NCBI RefSeq assembly: GCF_018982945.1
Contig: NZ_JABRXE010000006.1
Span: forward strand, 85,848-149,847
Direction: 5' to 3'
Source: Anaerostipes faecalis
GTDB taxonomy: Bacteria; Bacillota; Clostridia; Lachnospirales; Lachnospiraceae
DNA: 64,000 nucleotides
How positions within the stretch are numbered: the stretch's first letter is position 1; every line of letters begins with the position of its first letter. The notes below the pieces were generated by a model. It did not search any database. It saw only the letters and a list, made by a program, of their open reading frames with translations, and was not told the origin of the DNA. Made by a program: the position numbers and the translations under genes. This document shows, one piece after another, positions 21,445 to 30,895 of this stretch.

Positions 21445-22167
21445 TTATAACACTTTACTTAAAAATGTTTTTGTTCTTTCTTCTTTTGCATGGTCAAAGA
21501 TATCTTCTGGAGTTCCCTCTTCCATAATGATTCCTTCATCCATGAAAAATACACGGTCAGCCACTTCTCTGGCAAATCCCATTTCATGGGTTACAACTAC
21601 CATGGTCATTCCTTCCTGAGCCAGTTGTTTCATTACTTCCAGAACTTCTCCTACCATCTCAGGATCCAGTGCAGAAGTCGGCTCATCAAACAGCATAACT
21701 TCTGGTGATAATGCAAGAGATCTTGCAATTGCTACTCGCTGTTTCTGTCCTCCTGATAATTGTACCGGATAATTGTCTGCTTTGTCTGCAATACCTACTC
21801 GCTCCAGCAATTCCATAGCCTTTACTTTTGCTTCTTCTTCACTCATCATCTTATGACGAATCGGTGCAAGTGTAACATTATCAAGAATCGTCATGTGCGG
21901 AAACAGATTAAAATGCTGGAATACCATTCCCACACCTTTTCTCAGCTGATCCACATTAAGATTCTGATCCATCAGATTTGTTTCTCCAATGACAATTTCA
22001 CCTTTTGTAGGCTGCTCCAACAGATTCAAACATCTGAGAAATGTACTTTTTCCTGAGCCAGATGGTCCAATAACACAGACACATTCTCCTTTTTCAATAT
22101 GACAGTCAATACCTTTTAATACTTCCAGTTCTCCAAAACTCTTATGCAAATCTTTAACGGATATCAC
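21445..22167 (-). CDS. Polar amino-acid ABC transporter, ATP-binding protein
   Basis: ATPase of a polar amino-acid importer of the GlnQ/HisP type. The 240 residues include Walker [10 protein letters not shown] (about 34-42), Q-loop FQHFNLF, signature LSGGQKQR (about 135-142), Walker [13 protein letters not shown] and the H-loop VVVTHEM. The start overlaps the permease gene by 14 bases. Substrate cannot be set from the ATPase. Confidence 0.95.
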   Translation of the reverse strand: MISVKDLHKSFGELEVLKGIDCHIEKGECVCVIGPSGSGKSTFLRCLNLLEQPTKGEIVIGETNLMDQNLNVDQLRKGVGMVFQHFNLFPHMTILDNVTLAPIRHKMMSEEEAKVKAMELLERVGIADKADNYPVQLSGGQKQRVAIARSLALSPEVMLFDEPTSALDPEMVGEVLEVMKQLAQEGMTMVVVTHEMGFAREVADRVFFMDEGIIMEEGTPEDIFDHAKEERTKTFLSKVL

Positions 22168-22840
22168 TTTGTCTCAGCCTCCTTTCTACTGCATTTAATC
22201 CAAATGTCAAAAGTTTGACTAAAACATAATAGATAACCGCACAGCCAATCAGTGGCATAAACAATGTATATGTTCTTGACATAACAAAATCAGATGCTTT
22301 TGTTAAATCCTGAATGGAAACATATCCTAAGATTGCGGTTTCCTTTATAAGTACGATAAATTCATTACCCAGTGCAGGAATAATATTTTTAATAGCCTGT
22401 GGAAGAATGATATCTCTCATGGTCTGCCCATAGGACAATCCCAAAGAGCGACCTGCTTCCATCTGTCCATTATCAACGGCCATAATCCCAGCACGAATAA
22501 TCTCTGCCACATAAGCAGAACTGTTAATACCAAATGTCACGATACCTGCTACAATTCCCATCTGTGTCTGGAACACAAGGAAATAAATAATCAGCAACTG
22601 CACAACAGTTGGTGTTCCACGAATGATGTCGATGTAAATATTAGCAATAACAGAAAACAAAGTTTTTCTTCCTTTTCTCACTTCTGTCATTTTCATAATT
22701 GCCAGAATCATTCCAAGAAGAACTCCCAGAATAACCGCAGCAATCGAAACACCAATAGTTACTTTTAAACCATCCAGGAACATCTCGTAACGGTTTGCCT
22801 TTATGAATACTTTATAAAAATCTGCTGCAAATTGGTCCAT
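22154..22840 (-). CDS. Polar amino-acid ABC transporter, permease
   Basis: Membrane component, 228 residues, with about five spans. It has the HisM/GlnP signature: [15 protein letters not shown] and the EAA loop [34 protein letters not shown] at about residues 128-161. A single permease suggests a homodimer. It lies between the binding protein (36 bases upstream) and the ATPase. Confidence 0.95.
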   Translation of the reverse strand: MDQFAADFYKVFIKANRYEMFLDGLKVTIGVSIAAVILGVLLGMILAIMKMTEVRKGRKTLFSVIANIYIDIIRGTPTVVQLLIIYFLVFQTQMGIVAGIVTFGINSSAYVAEIIRAGIMAVDNGQMEAGRSLGLSYGQTMRDIILPQAIKNIIPALGNEFIVLIKETAILGYVSIQDLTKASDFVMSRTYTLFMPLIGCAVIYYVLVKLLTFGLNAVERRLRQSDIR

Positions 22841-22875
22841 ACTGCTAAACGCCCTTTCTACTTTCTAAGGCAAAT

Positions 22876-23643
22876 CTAAATGTATTTTTTGATTAATTTA
22901 TCAAAAGTACCATCTTTTTTCATTGCTTCTAATTCTTTGTTGATTGCTTTCTGTAATTTCTTGTTTCCCTTCTGAATTGCAAATGCATAATATTCTTTAG
23001 AAGACTGATCTTTGATCAGACGAAGTCCTTCGTTTGCTTTTACAAATTCCTGTGCAGGATTTGCATCGATGATAACTGCATCACTTCCACCTTTTTTCAG
23101 GTCCATAACAGCGTCAACACCTTTTTTGAAACGTTTTACTTTAGCATCTTTTACAGAATCATAATCTCCAGAAGCTACTAAATCTCCTGTAGTTCCTTCC
23201 TGAACAGCAATAGTTTTTCCATCCAGATCAGAAATTTTCTTTACTTTGCTATCTTCTTTTACAATAATGTACTGATTAGATGTATAGTAAGAATCTGTAA
23301 AATCTACTGCTTCTTTTCTTTCATCTGTTACTGTCATACCTGCTGCGATAACATCCAGATTCTTAGATTCCATAGCACCGATCAGCGATTTGAATTCCAT
23401 GTTTTTGATTTTTACTTTGCAGTCAAGTCTCTTTCCGATTTCTTTCATAACTGCCATATCAAAACCGTCAATTTCTTTATCGTCATTTACATATTCAAAA
23501 GGAGGGAATTCTGCATTTGTTCCTACAACGATTGTCTTAGGAATTTCCCCTTCTGATTTTGCCTCTTCTTTCTTTGAGCATCCTGTAAACATCATAGAAG
23601 CTGCCAGAACACCTGCTAATGCAACTGTTAAAATCTTTTTCAT
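22876..23643 (-). CDS. Polar amino-acid ABC transporter, substrate-binding lipoprotein
   Basis: Family 3 solute-binding protein, 255 residues. The signal ends in a lipobox (MMFTGC, Cys22). The family motifs are GTNAEFPPFEYVNDDKEIDGFDMAVMKEIGKRL and DLDGKTIAVQEGTTG. It captures an amino acid outside the membrane and delivers it to the permease. Substrate is not certain. It is 48 bases downstream of metQ, so read-through from metQ is possible. Confidence 0.94.
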   Translation of the reverse strand: MKKILTVALAGVLAASMMFTGCSKKEEAKSEGEIPKTIVVGTNAEFPPFEYVNDDKEIDGFDMAVMKEIGKRLDCKVKIKNMEFKSLIGAMESKNLDVIAAGMTVTDERKEAVDFTDSYYTSNQYIIVKEDSKVKKISDLDGKTIAVQEGTTGDLVASGDYDSVKDAKVKRFKKGVDAVMDLKKGGSDAVIIDANPAQEFVKANEGLRLIKDQSSKEYYAFAIQKGNKKLQKAINKELEAMKKDGTFDKLIKKYI

Positions 23644-23691
23644 AATGATAATCTCCTTTTTTATTGTGTAATTTATTATAGTACAATTTAA

Positions 23692-24519
23692 TTAGAACAA
23701 CGGTACAACTGCACCATCAAAATGTTCATTAATATATTCTTTTACTGCATCGCTCTTTAATGCTTTGATCAATGCCTTAATAGAATCTTTTTCCTCGTCT
23801 CCTTTGCGGACTGCAATGACATTTCCATATGTTTTTGCCCCAATGGAATCTGCATCTTCTACTGCCAGTGCATCTTTATCAACTTTTAAGCCTGCTTCAA
23901 TAGCATAGTTTCCATTTACAACGGCAATATCAACGTCCTTTAAAGAACGTGGAATCTGAGCTGCTTCAATTTCCTTAATGTCAAGATTTTTCGAATTTTC
24001 AACAATATCTTTCTTTGTCGCTGTCAATCCTGCATCTTTCTTTAATTTAATAAAGCCTTCTGATTCCAGAAGCAACAATGCTCTTGCTTCATTTGTTGTA
24101 TCATTTGGCACAACCACTGTCGCACCATTCTTCAGATCTTTTAAGCTCTTTGTCTTGCCAGGGAAAATTCCAAATGGCTCATAATGAATGGTAGCTGCTG
24201 CAACCAGCTTTGTTCCTTTTTCCTCATTGAAATTATCCATATAAGGTTTATGCTGGAAATAGTTTGCATCAAGATCTCCAGAATCCAGTGCCGTATTAGG
24301 CTGTACATAGTCTGAATATTCTTTAATTTCCAGTTCATATCCATCTTTTTTCAATTCCTTAGCAGCTACTTTTAAGATATCTGCATGAGGAGAAGGACTT
24401 GCTCCGATAACTATTTTTTTTGAGTCTTCTTTACTTTCGTCTTTTCCGCCACATCCGGTCAGGGCGCCCAGACATACTGCTGCAGAAAGAACGACTGCTA
24501 AAACTTTTTTTAACTTCAT
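23692..24519 (-). CDS. metQ: MetQ/NlpA-family methionine-binding lipoprotein
   Basis: Substrate-binding lipoprotein of the methionine uptake family. From the start I choose (ATG 24517-24519, with AGGAGAG just upstream) it has 275 residues; an in-frame upstream start at 24567 would add 16 residues and spoil the signal peptide. The lipobox is LTGC, then GGKDES. Family motifs are VIGASPSPHADIL, the YFQHKPYMDNFNEEKG segment, and TVVVPNDTTNEARALLLLESEGFI. No MetN ATPase or MetI permease is next to it, so its partner transporter must be elsewhere. No SAM riboswitch fits in the short upstream gap. Confidence 0.92.
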   Translation of the reverse strand: MKLKKVLAVVLSAAVCLGALTGCGGKDESKEDSKKIVIGASPSPHADILKVAAKELKKDGYELEIKEYSDYVQPNTALDSGDLDANYFQHKPYMDNFNEEKGTKLVAAATIHYEPFGIFPGKTKSLKDLKNGATVVVPNDTTNEARALLLLESEGFIKLKKDAGLTATKKDIVENSKNLDIKEIEAAQIPRSLKDVDIAVVNGNYAIEAGLKVDKDALAVEDADSIGAKTYGNVIAVRKGDEEKDSIKALIKALKSDAVKEYINEHFDGAVVPLF

Positions 24520-24579
24520 ACTCTCTCCTTCTTTCGTCTGTTTTAACTTTATTAACAGTTTATACATATACTCAATATT

Positions 24580-25620
24580 TTACAATAGTTTTCGAAAGAT
24601 TTCAAATGCTGAAGGCAGTGCATAGACAGTTTTTAGTTCTTTTTTGGGTACCCAGCAGAATTTTTCTACAGAAACAGGCTGTTTTAAAGTTATCCGGACT
24701 CCTTCCATATGCCATTCTATATGACTAAAGATATGTTTTCCTTTACCTGCCATAGAAATCTTTCCATGTGTTATATGCCAGCTTTCCATTTGTTTTCGAA
24801 GATCTTCCTCATCCATTCTTCCTGGAAGATTAGGAAATTCCCATAATCCGGCTAACAGCCCTTTTTCTTCTCGTTTATTTAAGGCAATCTGATCCTCTGT
24901 TTCCAATAGAAACACTGTTTTATATTCTATCTTTCTTGCTTTTTTAGGCTTTCTCACCGGAAGACAATCAATCATATCTTCCTTATATGCTTTACATACC
25001 GTATCCCACGGACAATTCTGGCAATCAGGTTCTCCGTTAGGTATACAGACCGTTGCTCCCAGTTCAATTAACGCCTGATTGAAATCACCCGGTCTATCTT
25101 CTGGTATATATTCAAGGATTCTTTTTCCCATTTCCTTTTTGGTCTTTTCCTTTAAAATATCAGAGTCATCTCCCCACAATCTTGCAAGAACTCTAAGAAC
25201 ATTTCCATCCACCGCAGGCACCTGAAGATCAAATGCAATGGAACCTATAGCACCTGCAGTATACAAACCAATCCCTTTTAAAGATAACAGTTTTTCAAAA
25301 TCTGCCGGCAGTTTTCCATCATATTCTTCCACTATTGTCTGAGCAGCCTTTTTTAAATTTCTGGCACGATTATAGTATCCAAGCCCTTCCCATAATTTCA
25401 TCAGTCGATCATCATCTATTTTTGCCAGGTCTTCTACCGTTGGGATTTCCTCCATAAAACGATCGAAATATGGTTTTACCGCTTCAACTCTTGTCTGCTG
25501 AAGCATAATCTCAGAAATCCATATTCTATAGGGATCTTTATTCTCTCTCCACGGAAGCAGTCGTTTATTATAATCATACCAATTTAATAATGCTTCGCTT
25601 AAATCATATCGCTTTTCCAT
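24580..25620 (-). CDS. mutY: A/G-specific adenine glycosylase MutY
   Basis: Base-excision repair glycosylase that removes A opposite 8-oxoG. The 346 residues contain PWRENKDPYRIWISEIMLQQTRVEAVKPYF (the catalytic Glu region), the helix-hairpin-helix LLSLKGIGLYTAGAIGSIAF, the catalytic Asp in VPAVDGNVLRV, and an Fe-S cluster motif with spacings C-x7-C-x2-C-x5-C. The first spacing is one longer than in E. coli. A C-terminal NUDIX-like domain follows from residue 230. Single gene; the end lies 60 bases before metQ. Confidence 0.95.
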   Translation of the reverse strand: MEKRYDLSEALLNWYDYNKRLLPWRENKDPYRIWISEIMLQQTRVEAVKPYFDRFMEEIPTVEDLAKIDDDRLMKLWEGLGYYNRARNLKKAAQTIVEEYDGKLPADFEKLLSLKGIGLYTAGAIGSIAFDLQVPAVDGNVLRVLARLWGDDSDILKEKTKKEMGKRILEYIPEDRPGDFNQALIELGATVCIPNGEPDCQNCPWDTVCKAYKEDMIDCLPVRKPKKARKIEYKTVFLLETEDQIALNKREEKGLLAGLWEFPNLPGRMDEEDLRKQMESWHITHGKISMAGKGKHIFSHIEWHMEGVRITLKQPVSVEKFCWVPKKELKTVYALPSAFEIFRKLL

Positions 25621-25708
25621 TTCAGGTCCTTTCTTAATGACTTTTATTTTAAGCCATTATAGCAGATGATTTGCCTAAATACCATAATGAAAGATTTTCC
25701 TTCTGTCT

Positions 25709-26425
25709 TTACGAGTTTCCCTCCCCGATAGCAATACAGAAAATATATACTTCTTTTACCCCCAGTGTCTTTAATGCTGCAGTTACACCTTGAGCTGTAG
25801 CACCTGTTGTATAAATATCATCTACCACCAGGATTTTTTTAGGACACCCTGCCTTTCTATACGCCTCTCTGTTCCCTGTAAAAGCTTCCATAAGATTTTT
25901 CTTTCTGCTTTCAGGATCAAGAATCTTTTGAGGTTTCGTATTGATTCTTCTTTTTACTATATTTTTTTCTACCGGACATCCCAGCATTTTCCCAATTCCT
26001 TCTGCAAAAATTTCCGCCTGATTAAAACCTCTTTGTCTCTTCTTTCTATAGTAAAGAGGAACTGGTACCACCACATCTGCATGCAAAGCTTTTAATTCTC
26101 TTATCTTTCTCTTTCTTATCTCTTCTAAATAATATCGTGCAAATATTCTTTTGTTTTTATATTTTATAGCTGCCAGGGATTTCCTGACAGGGTCTTTATA
26201 AATACACAGACCAATAGATCCATTAAAATTTTTCGGATATTTTTTACAGTCATCACAATATTCACTTTCAGGTCCCTTTAACGGTTTTCCGCAGGAATAA
26301 CAAACCGGTCCCGTAATAAATATTTTCTCTTTGCTGCATAAATCACATACCCTCTGTCCTTTTTCTAAAATAGTCTTACCACACAAAGGACATACAGGCG
26401 GGAACAGAAATGATAACATAGACAT
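25709..26425 (-). CDS. comF: ComF-family phosphoribosyltransferase-like protein
   Basis: A 238-residue protein with two zinc-binding pairs in the first 60 residues (CPLCGK, CDLC, CYSCGK, CDDC), then a phosphoribosyltransferase domain with the PRPP loop ILVVDDIYTTGAT at about residues 195-207. ComF is linked to DNA uptake in naturally competent bacteria; here it is alone, so the role is not clear. It lies 56 bases downstream of dnaB behind a terminator. Confidence 0.9.
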   Translation of the reverse strand: MSMLSFLFPPVCPLCGKTILEKGQRVCDLCSKEKIFITGPVCYSCGKPLKGPESEYCDDCKKYPKNFNGSIGLCIYKDPVRKSLAAIKYKNKRIFARYYLEEIRKRKIRELKALHADVVVPVPLYYRKKRQRGFNQAEIFAEGIGKMLGCPVEKNIVKRRINTKPQKILDPESRKKNLMEAFTGNREAYRKAGCPKKILVVDDIYTTGATAQGVTAALKTLGVKEVYIFCIAIGEGNS

Positions 26426-26464
26426 GCCTCCTTCAGAACAGAATCTTTCCTACGAAACAGAAAA

Positions 26465-26491
26465 CACCTCACTAAACTGATTAATGAGGTG
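26465..26491 (-). terminator. Terminator of gdpP-rplI-dnaB
   Basis: CACCTCA (26465-26471) and TGAGGTG (26485-26491) pair. The 5' arm is inside the last codons of dnaB, and on the minus strand a TTTTCTGTTT tail follows. Confidence 0.7.
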
Positions 26492-27821
26492 CTCTTTCTT
26501 TGTTTCCAAATTTAGTATATTGTCCCAGCCATACCAGTTCCACACTTCCGGTAGAACCATTACGCTGTTTATCAACGATAATCTCTGCAATCCCTTTCTT
26601 TTCAGAGTCTTCATTGTAATATTCATCTCGATATATAAACATTACAACATCGGCATCCTGTTCAATGGAACCGGATTCTCTTAAATCAGATAACATTGGT
26701 TTTGCAGGTTTTCTCTCTTCTACACGACGACTAAGCTGAGAAAGTGCAATAACCGGTGCATTCATCTCTCTTGCCAATGCTTTTAACGAACGGGAAATTT
26801 CCGAAATTTCCTGCTGTCTGGACTCTGAACGTTTTCCGCCGGACATCAACTGCAGATAATCGATAATGATCAGTTCCAGACCATGTGTCTGTTTATATCT
26901 TCTGCATTTTGAACGCAGCTCAGAAATTGTAATACCCGGTGTATCATCGATGATCAGCGGTGAGCGTCCGATAGTTCCGGCACTCTCCATAATTTTTTCC
27001 CAATCAGTCTCCTGAAGATCACCGGTACGAATAGATTGCGAGTCTACCATAGCTTCCATAGCCATCATACGGGTAACTAGCTGTTCCTTTGACATTTCCA
27101 GGCTGAATATTGCCGTTGGAATATGATCTCTGACAGCTGCTCTTTGTGCAATATTTAAAACAAATGCTGTTTTCCCCATGGCAGGACGGGCGGCTACAAT
27201 GATTAATTCTGATGGATGCAGACCAGACAGCTTATAATCCAGATCCGTAAATCCTGTTGCTATTCCGGTAACTCGTCCTTCTGAACTGGCCGCTTCTTCA
27301 ATGGCATCCAATGTATTTAATACTACTTTATCAATCGGGACAAAGTCTTCTCTTCCACTGGCCTGCTGCAGCAGTCCAAATACATTTTTCTCTGTATTGT
27401 CAAGAATAACCGACACATCTTCTTTTCCAAGATAACATTCTGTTGTGATTTCTTCACTGACTTTAATCAATTTCCGAAGAGTTGATTTTTCTTTTACGAT
27501 TCTTGCATACTGTTTTGCATTGGCAGAAGTAGGAACTGTCTCCAGGAGATCCCTGATAAATTCCATGCTCTTCATTGATTCCGGTACATCTTTTCCCTTC
27601 AACTTATTTTGTAAGGTAACCAGATCTACCGGCTTTCCTTCTTTATATAATTCTACCATTGCCTCAAAAAGAATTCCGTTTTGTTTCTGATAAAAATCTT
27701 CCTGATCTACAATATCAATCACATCTGCTATGGCATCTCGATCCATGATCATTGCACCAATAACAGACTGTTCTGCCTCTACACTATGGGGCTGTATTTT
27801 TTTTACAAACGCCTCATCCAT
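26481..27821 (-). CDS. dnaB: Replicative DNA helicase DnaB
   Basis: Hexameric helicase of the replication fork (called DnaC in Bacillus subtilis). It has 446 residues: N-terminal domain to about 150, then the RecA-like motor with Walker A ARPAMGKT (211-218), Walker B region LELIIIDYLQLM, and the Arg finger region near the C-terminus. It is last in gdpP-rplI-dnaB, a gene order also seen in Bacillus. Its loader partners, DnaD-like and DnaC-like, are encoded at 34.3-36.4 kb on the other strand. Confidence 0.97.
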   Translation of the reverse strand: MDEAFVKKIQPHSVEAEQSVIGAMIMDRDAIADVIDIVDQEDFYQKQNGILFEAMVELYKEGKPVDLVTLQNKLKGKDVPESMKSMEFIRDLLETVPTSANAKQYARIVKEKSTLRKLIKVSEEITTECYLGKEDVSVILDNTEKNVFGLLQQASGREDFVPIDKVVLNTLDAIEEAASSEGRVTGIATGFTDLDYKLSGLHPSELIIVAARPAMGKTAFVLNIAQRAAVRDHIPTAIFSLEMSKEQLVTRMMAMEAMVDSQSIRTGDLQETDWEKIMESAGTIGRSPLIIDDTPGITISELRSKCRRYKQTHGLELIIIDYLQLMSGGKRSESRQQEISEISRSLKALAREMNAPVIALSQLSRRVEERKPAKPMLSDLRESGSIEQDADVVMFIYRDEYYNEDSEKKGIAEIIVDKQRNGSTGSVELVWLGQYTKFGNKERAPH

Positions 27822-27833
27822 AAGGACTCCTTT

Positions 27834-28277
27834 TTATGCTTCTTCTACTTTTACTCTCAAAGTTGCTGATACTTTTGGATGTACTTTTATAACTACATCA
27901 TGGAATCCAAGATTCTTAATTGGTTCACAATGCATTTTCTTTTTATCCAGATCAAATCCCAGCTGTTTTTTGGCTTCTGCTGCAATTTCTTTTGTGGAAA
28001 CGGATCCAAATGTTCTTCCGCCCTGTCCAACTTTCATTTTCAGCACCAGCTGTTTTCCTTCTATTTCTTTTGCCAGCACCTTTGCTGCTTCCAGTGCTTC
28101 TGCTGCCAGTTTATCATCATTGGCTTTTTTTAATTTTAAATCATTCAAAGCTTTTTTTGTTGCTTCGATTGCAAGACCTTTTCTAAACAGCACATTTCTT
28201 GCATAACCATTATTCACTTCTACTATCTCATCTTTTTTTCCAACAGATTTTACGTCTTCTAAAAGAATAACCTTCAT
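27834..28277 (-). CDS. rplI: Ribosomal protein L9
   Basis: Large-subunit protein of 147 residues, the usual length. The N-terminal signature [36 protein letters not shown] is clear, then a long connecting helix (about 41-75) and the C-terminal RNA-binding domain. It lies between gdpP (3 bases upstream) and dnaB (12 bases downstream). Confidence 0.97.
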   Translation of the reverse strand: MKVILLEDVKSVGKKDEIVEVNNGYARNVLFRKGLAIEATKKALNDLKLKKANDDKLAAEALEAAKVLAKEIEGKQLVLKMKVGQGGRTFGSVSTKEIAAEAKKQLGFDLDKKKMHCEPIKNLGFHDVVIKVHPKVSATLRVKVEEA

Positions 28278-28280
28278 AAC

Positions 28281-30344
28281 TTATATATCTCCTTTTTGTT
28301 TCATGTATTTTAATGTTTCCGTTATAATTTCTTTTGCATCTTCCAGAGATACATCTACCAGCTGGGCACCGGCAACCGTCAGATGCCCGCCACCTCCAAA
28401 TTGTTCCATGATTCTCTGGACATTAATTTCATCAATAGATCTTGCGCTGACATAAACTCTTTCTTCAATTCCTGTCAGTACAAAAGATGCCTGAATTCCA
28501 TCAATATCCAGAAGTTCATTGGCAACCTGAGCACCAATAACTGTAGGACTGTCCACTCCGATTCCCACCAGAGTCGTAATAGCAAATTCTCCATATAATA
28601 TATCTGCATTTCGTATTGCCTTGGAACGAATCCGATAAGTCTCCATACTTTCTCTGGACATCTTTCTTACCAAAGTAAGATCCGCACCACTTCGTTTCAG
28701 ATATGCTGCTGCCTCGAAAGTTCTGACTCCTGTCTTGTTTACAAAATTATCCGTATCTACAAGTATACCAAAATACATTGCATTAGCCTCCATAGGCTCC
28801 AGTTTTGGTTTGGTATCAACATATTGAAGTATTTCTGCAACCATTTCACAAGTAGATGATGCATACGGTTCAATGTAAGATAACACCGGATTTTTTATGA
28901 TATCCTTATTCTTTCGATGATGATCAAGAATAACTACGGTTTTTGTCTGATGCAATAGCTGTTCACATTCTGTATAATTGGAATGATTTACATCTACTAC
29001 AATTAAAAGTGTATTTTCATCTGTAATCTCAATGGCAGTATCATTATCTATAAACATATCATCATCATACTGGCCACTATTCTGAAGTGCCTCTATAACC
29101 GGACGAACGGATATGGTGACTTCATTCATTACAATATGCGCTTTTCTTCCTAAAGATAATCCGAGACGATACAATCCTATGGCTGCTCCCATGGCATCCG
29201 GATCCGGAATTTTGTGAGCCATAATGACAACATTTTCCTTAGATTCCAAAAGTTCTTTTAATGCATGAGCCTTCACTCTTGCTTTCACGCGGGTATTTCG
29301 TTCTACAATCTCGCTATTGCCGCCATAATAAGAAATGTCTTCTCCATCTTTAATAACTGCTTGATCTCCACCTCGGCCCAGAGCCAGATCCATGCCTGCA
29401 CAGGCATATTCATAACTTTCCTGATAGGTATTTCCATTAATTCCAAAACTGATACTCAAAGTCATATGCATGGAATTTCCAAGATTAATCGTCTTAATTT
29501 CATCTAAAATCGAAAACTTATTTTTCTTGATCTTTTCCAGATATTTCTGCTCAAACACAACAAAATATTTATCTTTTTCGGTACGTCTGATAATACCGGA
29601 TACATTCTGGATAAATTTACTGATTTTTCTATCTGCAACGGCAATCAGCATAGAACGTTTCACTTCATCTATATCATCCATAAGCTCATCATAATTATCT
29701 ATGTTGATTAAACCAATTACCATTCTCTGGTTTTCACTTTGTTCTCTGTATTTTTTTAACATTGTCTGATCAAAGAAATATACTGCTATAAGAGAATTCT
29801 CACGAAGCATCTGTTTAGAATAATTTACCTCATTCTCTTCTGAAAAATCATCAATTCGAATTCTATTCATCTCCACTTTATAGAAATACGTCTCTTCTTT
29901 TTCATCTTCTTTTTTCACATAATCAATATATGAGATCATATGATTAACATCTGACGGAAGCAGCTTCTTATTCAGATTTGGAAATACATGTGACAGACAC
30001 TCTCCCTTGCGATCTCCACAAATTTTGTTAAATGCCATATTTGACCACATAATATTACCTTTTCCATCAAGTAATGCGTATGGTATCGGCAGATCATGAA
30101 TCAAATGATTCTGAATCTGTCCCTGTTCAAACACAAACTCCATACATTCCTTAACGATCTCATTCTTATTATGGCTATAGCCTAATGAATGTATTGCCAG
30201 GCACACCAGTATAAATGCACCCAGTATCAATCCACATCTAAAATCTAAAAGAATGAACAGAATATCCACCGGTATCAGCAACAGCGTCAGTTTAATGGGT
30301 CCCTGCAGATACTGGTCAATTCTTGTTTTTTTAATAATGTCCAT
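28281..30344 (-). CDS. gdpP: GdpP, DHH-type cyclic-di-AMP phosphodiesterase
   Basis: Membrane-bound enzyme that breaks down c-di-AMP. Of 687 residues: two membrane spans (about 15-53), a PAS-like region (about 85-130), a degenerate GGDEF-like domain (about 205-335), then the DHH/DHHA1 catalytic part. Metal-binding residues are visible: His377 and Asp381/Asp383 in AHKIPDPDA, Asp451, Asp474-His475-His476 in ILDHHRKNK, and Asp530 in LVDTDNF; GGGGH lies near the C-terminus. The enzyme controls potassium and wall balance in related bacteria. It is first in gdpP-rplI-dnaB with its own promoter. Confidence 0.95.
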   Translation of the reverse strand: MDIIKKTRIDQYLQGPIKLTLLLIPVDILFILLDFRCGLILGAFILVCLAIHSLGYSHNKNEIVKECMEFVFEQGQIQNHLIHDLPIPYALLDGKGNIMWSNMAFNKICGDRKGECLSHVFPNLNKKLLPSDVNHMISYIDYVKKEDEKEETYFYKVEMNRIRIDDFSEENEVNYSKQMLRENSLIAVYFFDQTMLKKYREQSENQRMVIGLINIDNYDELMDDIDEVKRSMLIAVADRKISKFIQNVSGIIRRTEKDKYFVVFEQKYLEKIKKNKFSILDEIKTINLGNSMHMTLSISFGINGNTYQESYEYACAGMDLALGRGGDQAVIKDGEDISYYGGNSEIVERNTRVKARVKAHALKELLESKENVVIMAHKIPDPDAMGAAIGLYRLGLSLGRKAHIVMNEVTISVRPVIEALQNSGQYDDDMFIDNDTAIEITDENTLLIVVDVNHSNYTECEQLLHQTKTVVILDHHRKNKDIIKNPVLSYIEPYASSTCEMVAEILQYVDTKPKLEPMEANAMYFGILVDTDNFVNKTGVRTFEAAAYLKRSGADLTLVRKMSRESMETYRIRSKAIRNADILYGEFAITTLVGIGVDSPTVIGAQVANELLDIDGIQASFVLTGIEERVYVSARSIDEINVQRIMEQFGGGGHLTVAGAQLVDVSLEDAKEIITETLKYMKQKGDI

Positions 30345-30418
30345 GCCCTTCTCCTGCCTAACTTTAAAAGACTTATTTTATCCAATTTCATCCCAATGAT
30401 ATTATGCAATTATCTTTC

Positions 30419-30447
30419 ATTATAACTCCCCTAACACTTTTTGTACA
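30419..30447 (-). promoter_or_regulatory. gdpP operon promoter
   Basis: On the minus strand TGTACA (30442-30447) and TATAAT (30419-30424) are 17 bases apart. The start of transcription would be about 70 bases before gdpP. Confidence 0.6.
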
Positions 30448-30530
30448 GCAATTAGCCAGTATTTTGTCAGATAAACTTTCTCAATTTACAGTGTAAAAGA
30501 GCTTTCCTTTGCACATCCTCTCGGAGCATT

Positions 30531-30574
30531 TTTTATTACATAGGAAATTTCTTTGAATTTCCTATGTAATAAAA
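30531..30574. terminator. Perfect 19-bp inverted repeat, bidirectional terminator
   Basis: Arms 30531-30549 and 30556-30574 are exact reverse complements with a 6-base loop, ending in an A/T run on both sides. It sits just beyond the rpsR terminator in the same 280-base intergenic gap (30345-30624). Confidence 0.7.
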
Positions 30575-30578
30575 AAAC

Positions 30579-30598
30579 GGGCCATCATACGATGACCC
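30579..30598 (-). terminator. Terminator of the rpsF-ssb-rpsR operon
   Basis: An 8-bp stem (minus strand GGGTCATC and GATGGCCC, one G-U pair) with tetraloop GTAT and a T run lies 26 bases after rpsR. Confidence 0.85.
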
Positions 30599-30624
30599 TT
30601 CTTTCCTCTATCCAGTTAACTGAA

Positions 30625-30879
30625 TTATTCAGCTGTATATGGCATTAAAGCTAAATGTCTAGCTCTCTTAATAGCACCTGTAACAGCTCTCTGATGTTTT
30701 GCACATGTTCCTGTGATACGTCTAGGTAAGATTTTACCTCTTTCAGAAACATATTTCTTTAATGTTGCAACATCTTTATAATCAATTACAGCGTCAGCTT
30801 CTGTACAGAAAGCACATACTTTTCTTCTTCTACGTCCGCCTCTTCTTCTCATTGGAGAATCGCCTTTTGTATAAGCCAT
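30625..30879 (-). CDS. rpsR: Ribosomal protein S18
   Basis: Small-subunit protein, 84 residues. The core [62 protein letters not shown] is the S18 signature. The Cys residues (CxxC and the later single Cys) match the zinc-type form. It binds S6 in the ribosome. Last in rpsF-ssb-rpsR, 16 bases after ssb. Confidence 0.97.
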   Translation of the reverse strand: MAYTKGDSPMRRRGGRRRRKVCAFCTEADAVIDYKDVATLKKYVSERGKILPRRITGTCAKHQRAVTGAIKRARHLALMPYTAE

Positions 30880-30895
30880 GATTTCTACCTCCTAT

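Noticed and set aside
24520-24580. SAM riboswitch before metQ
   Set aside because: The upstream gap is about 60 bases and holds no SAM-I core.
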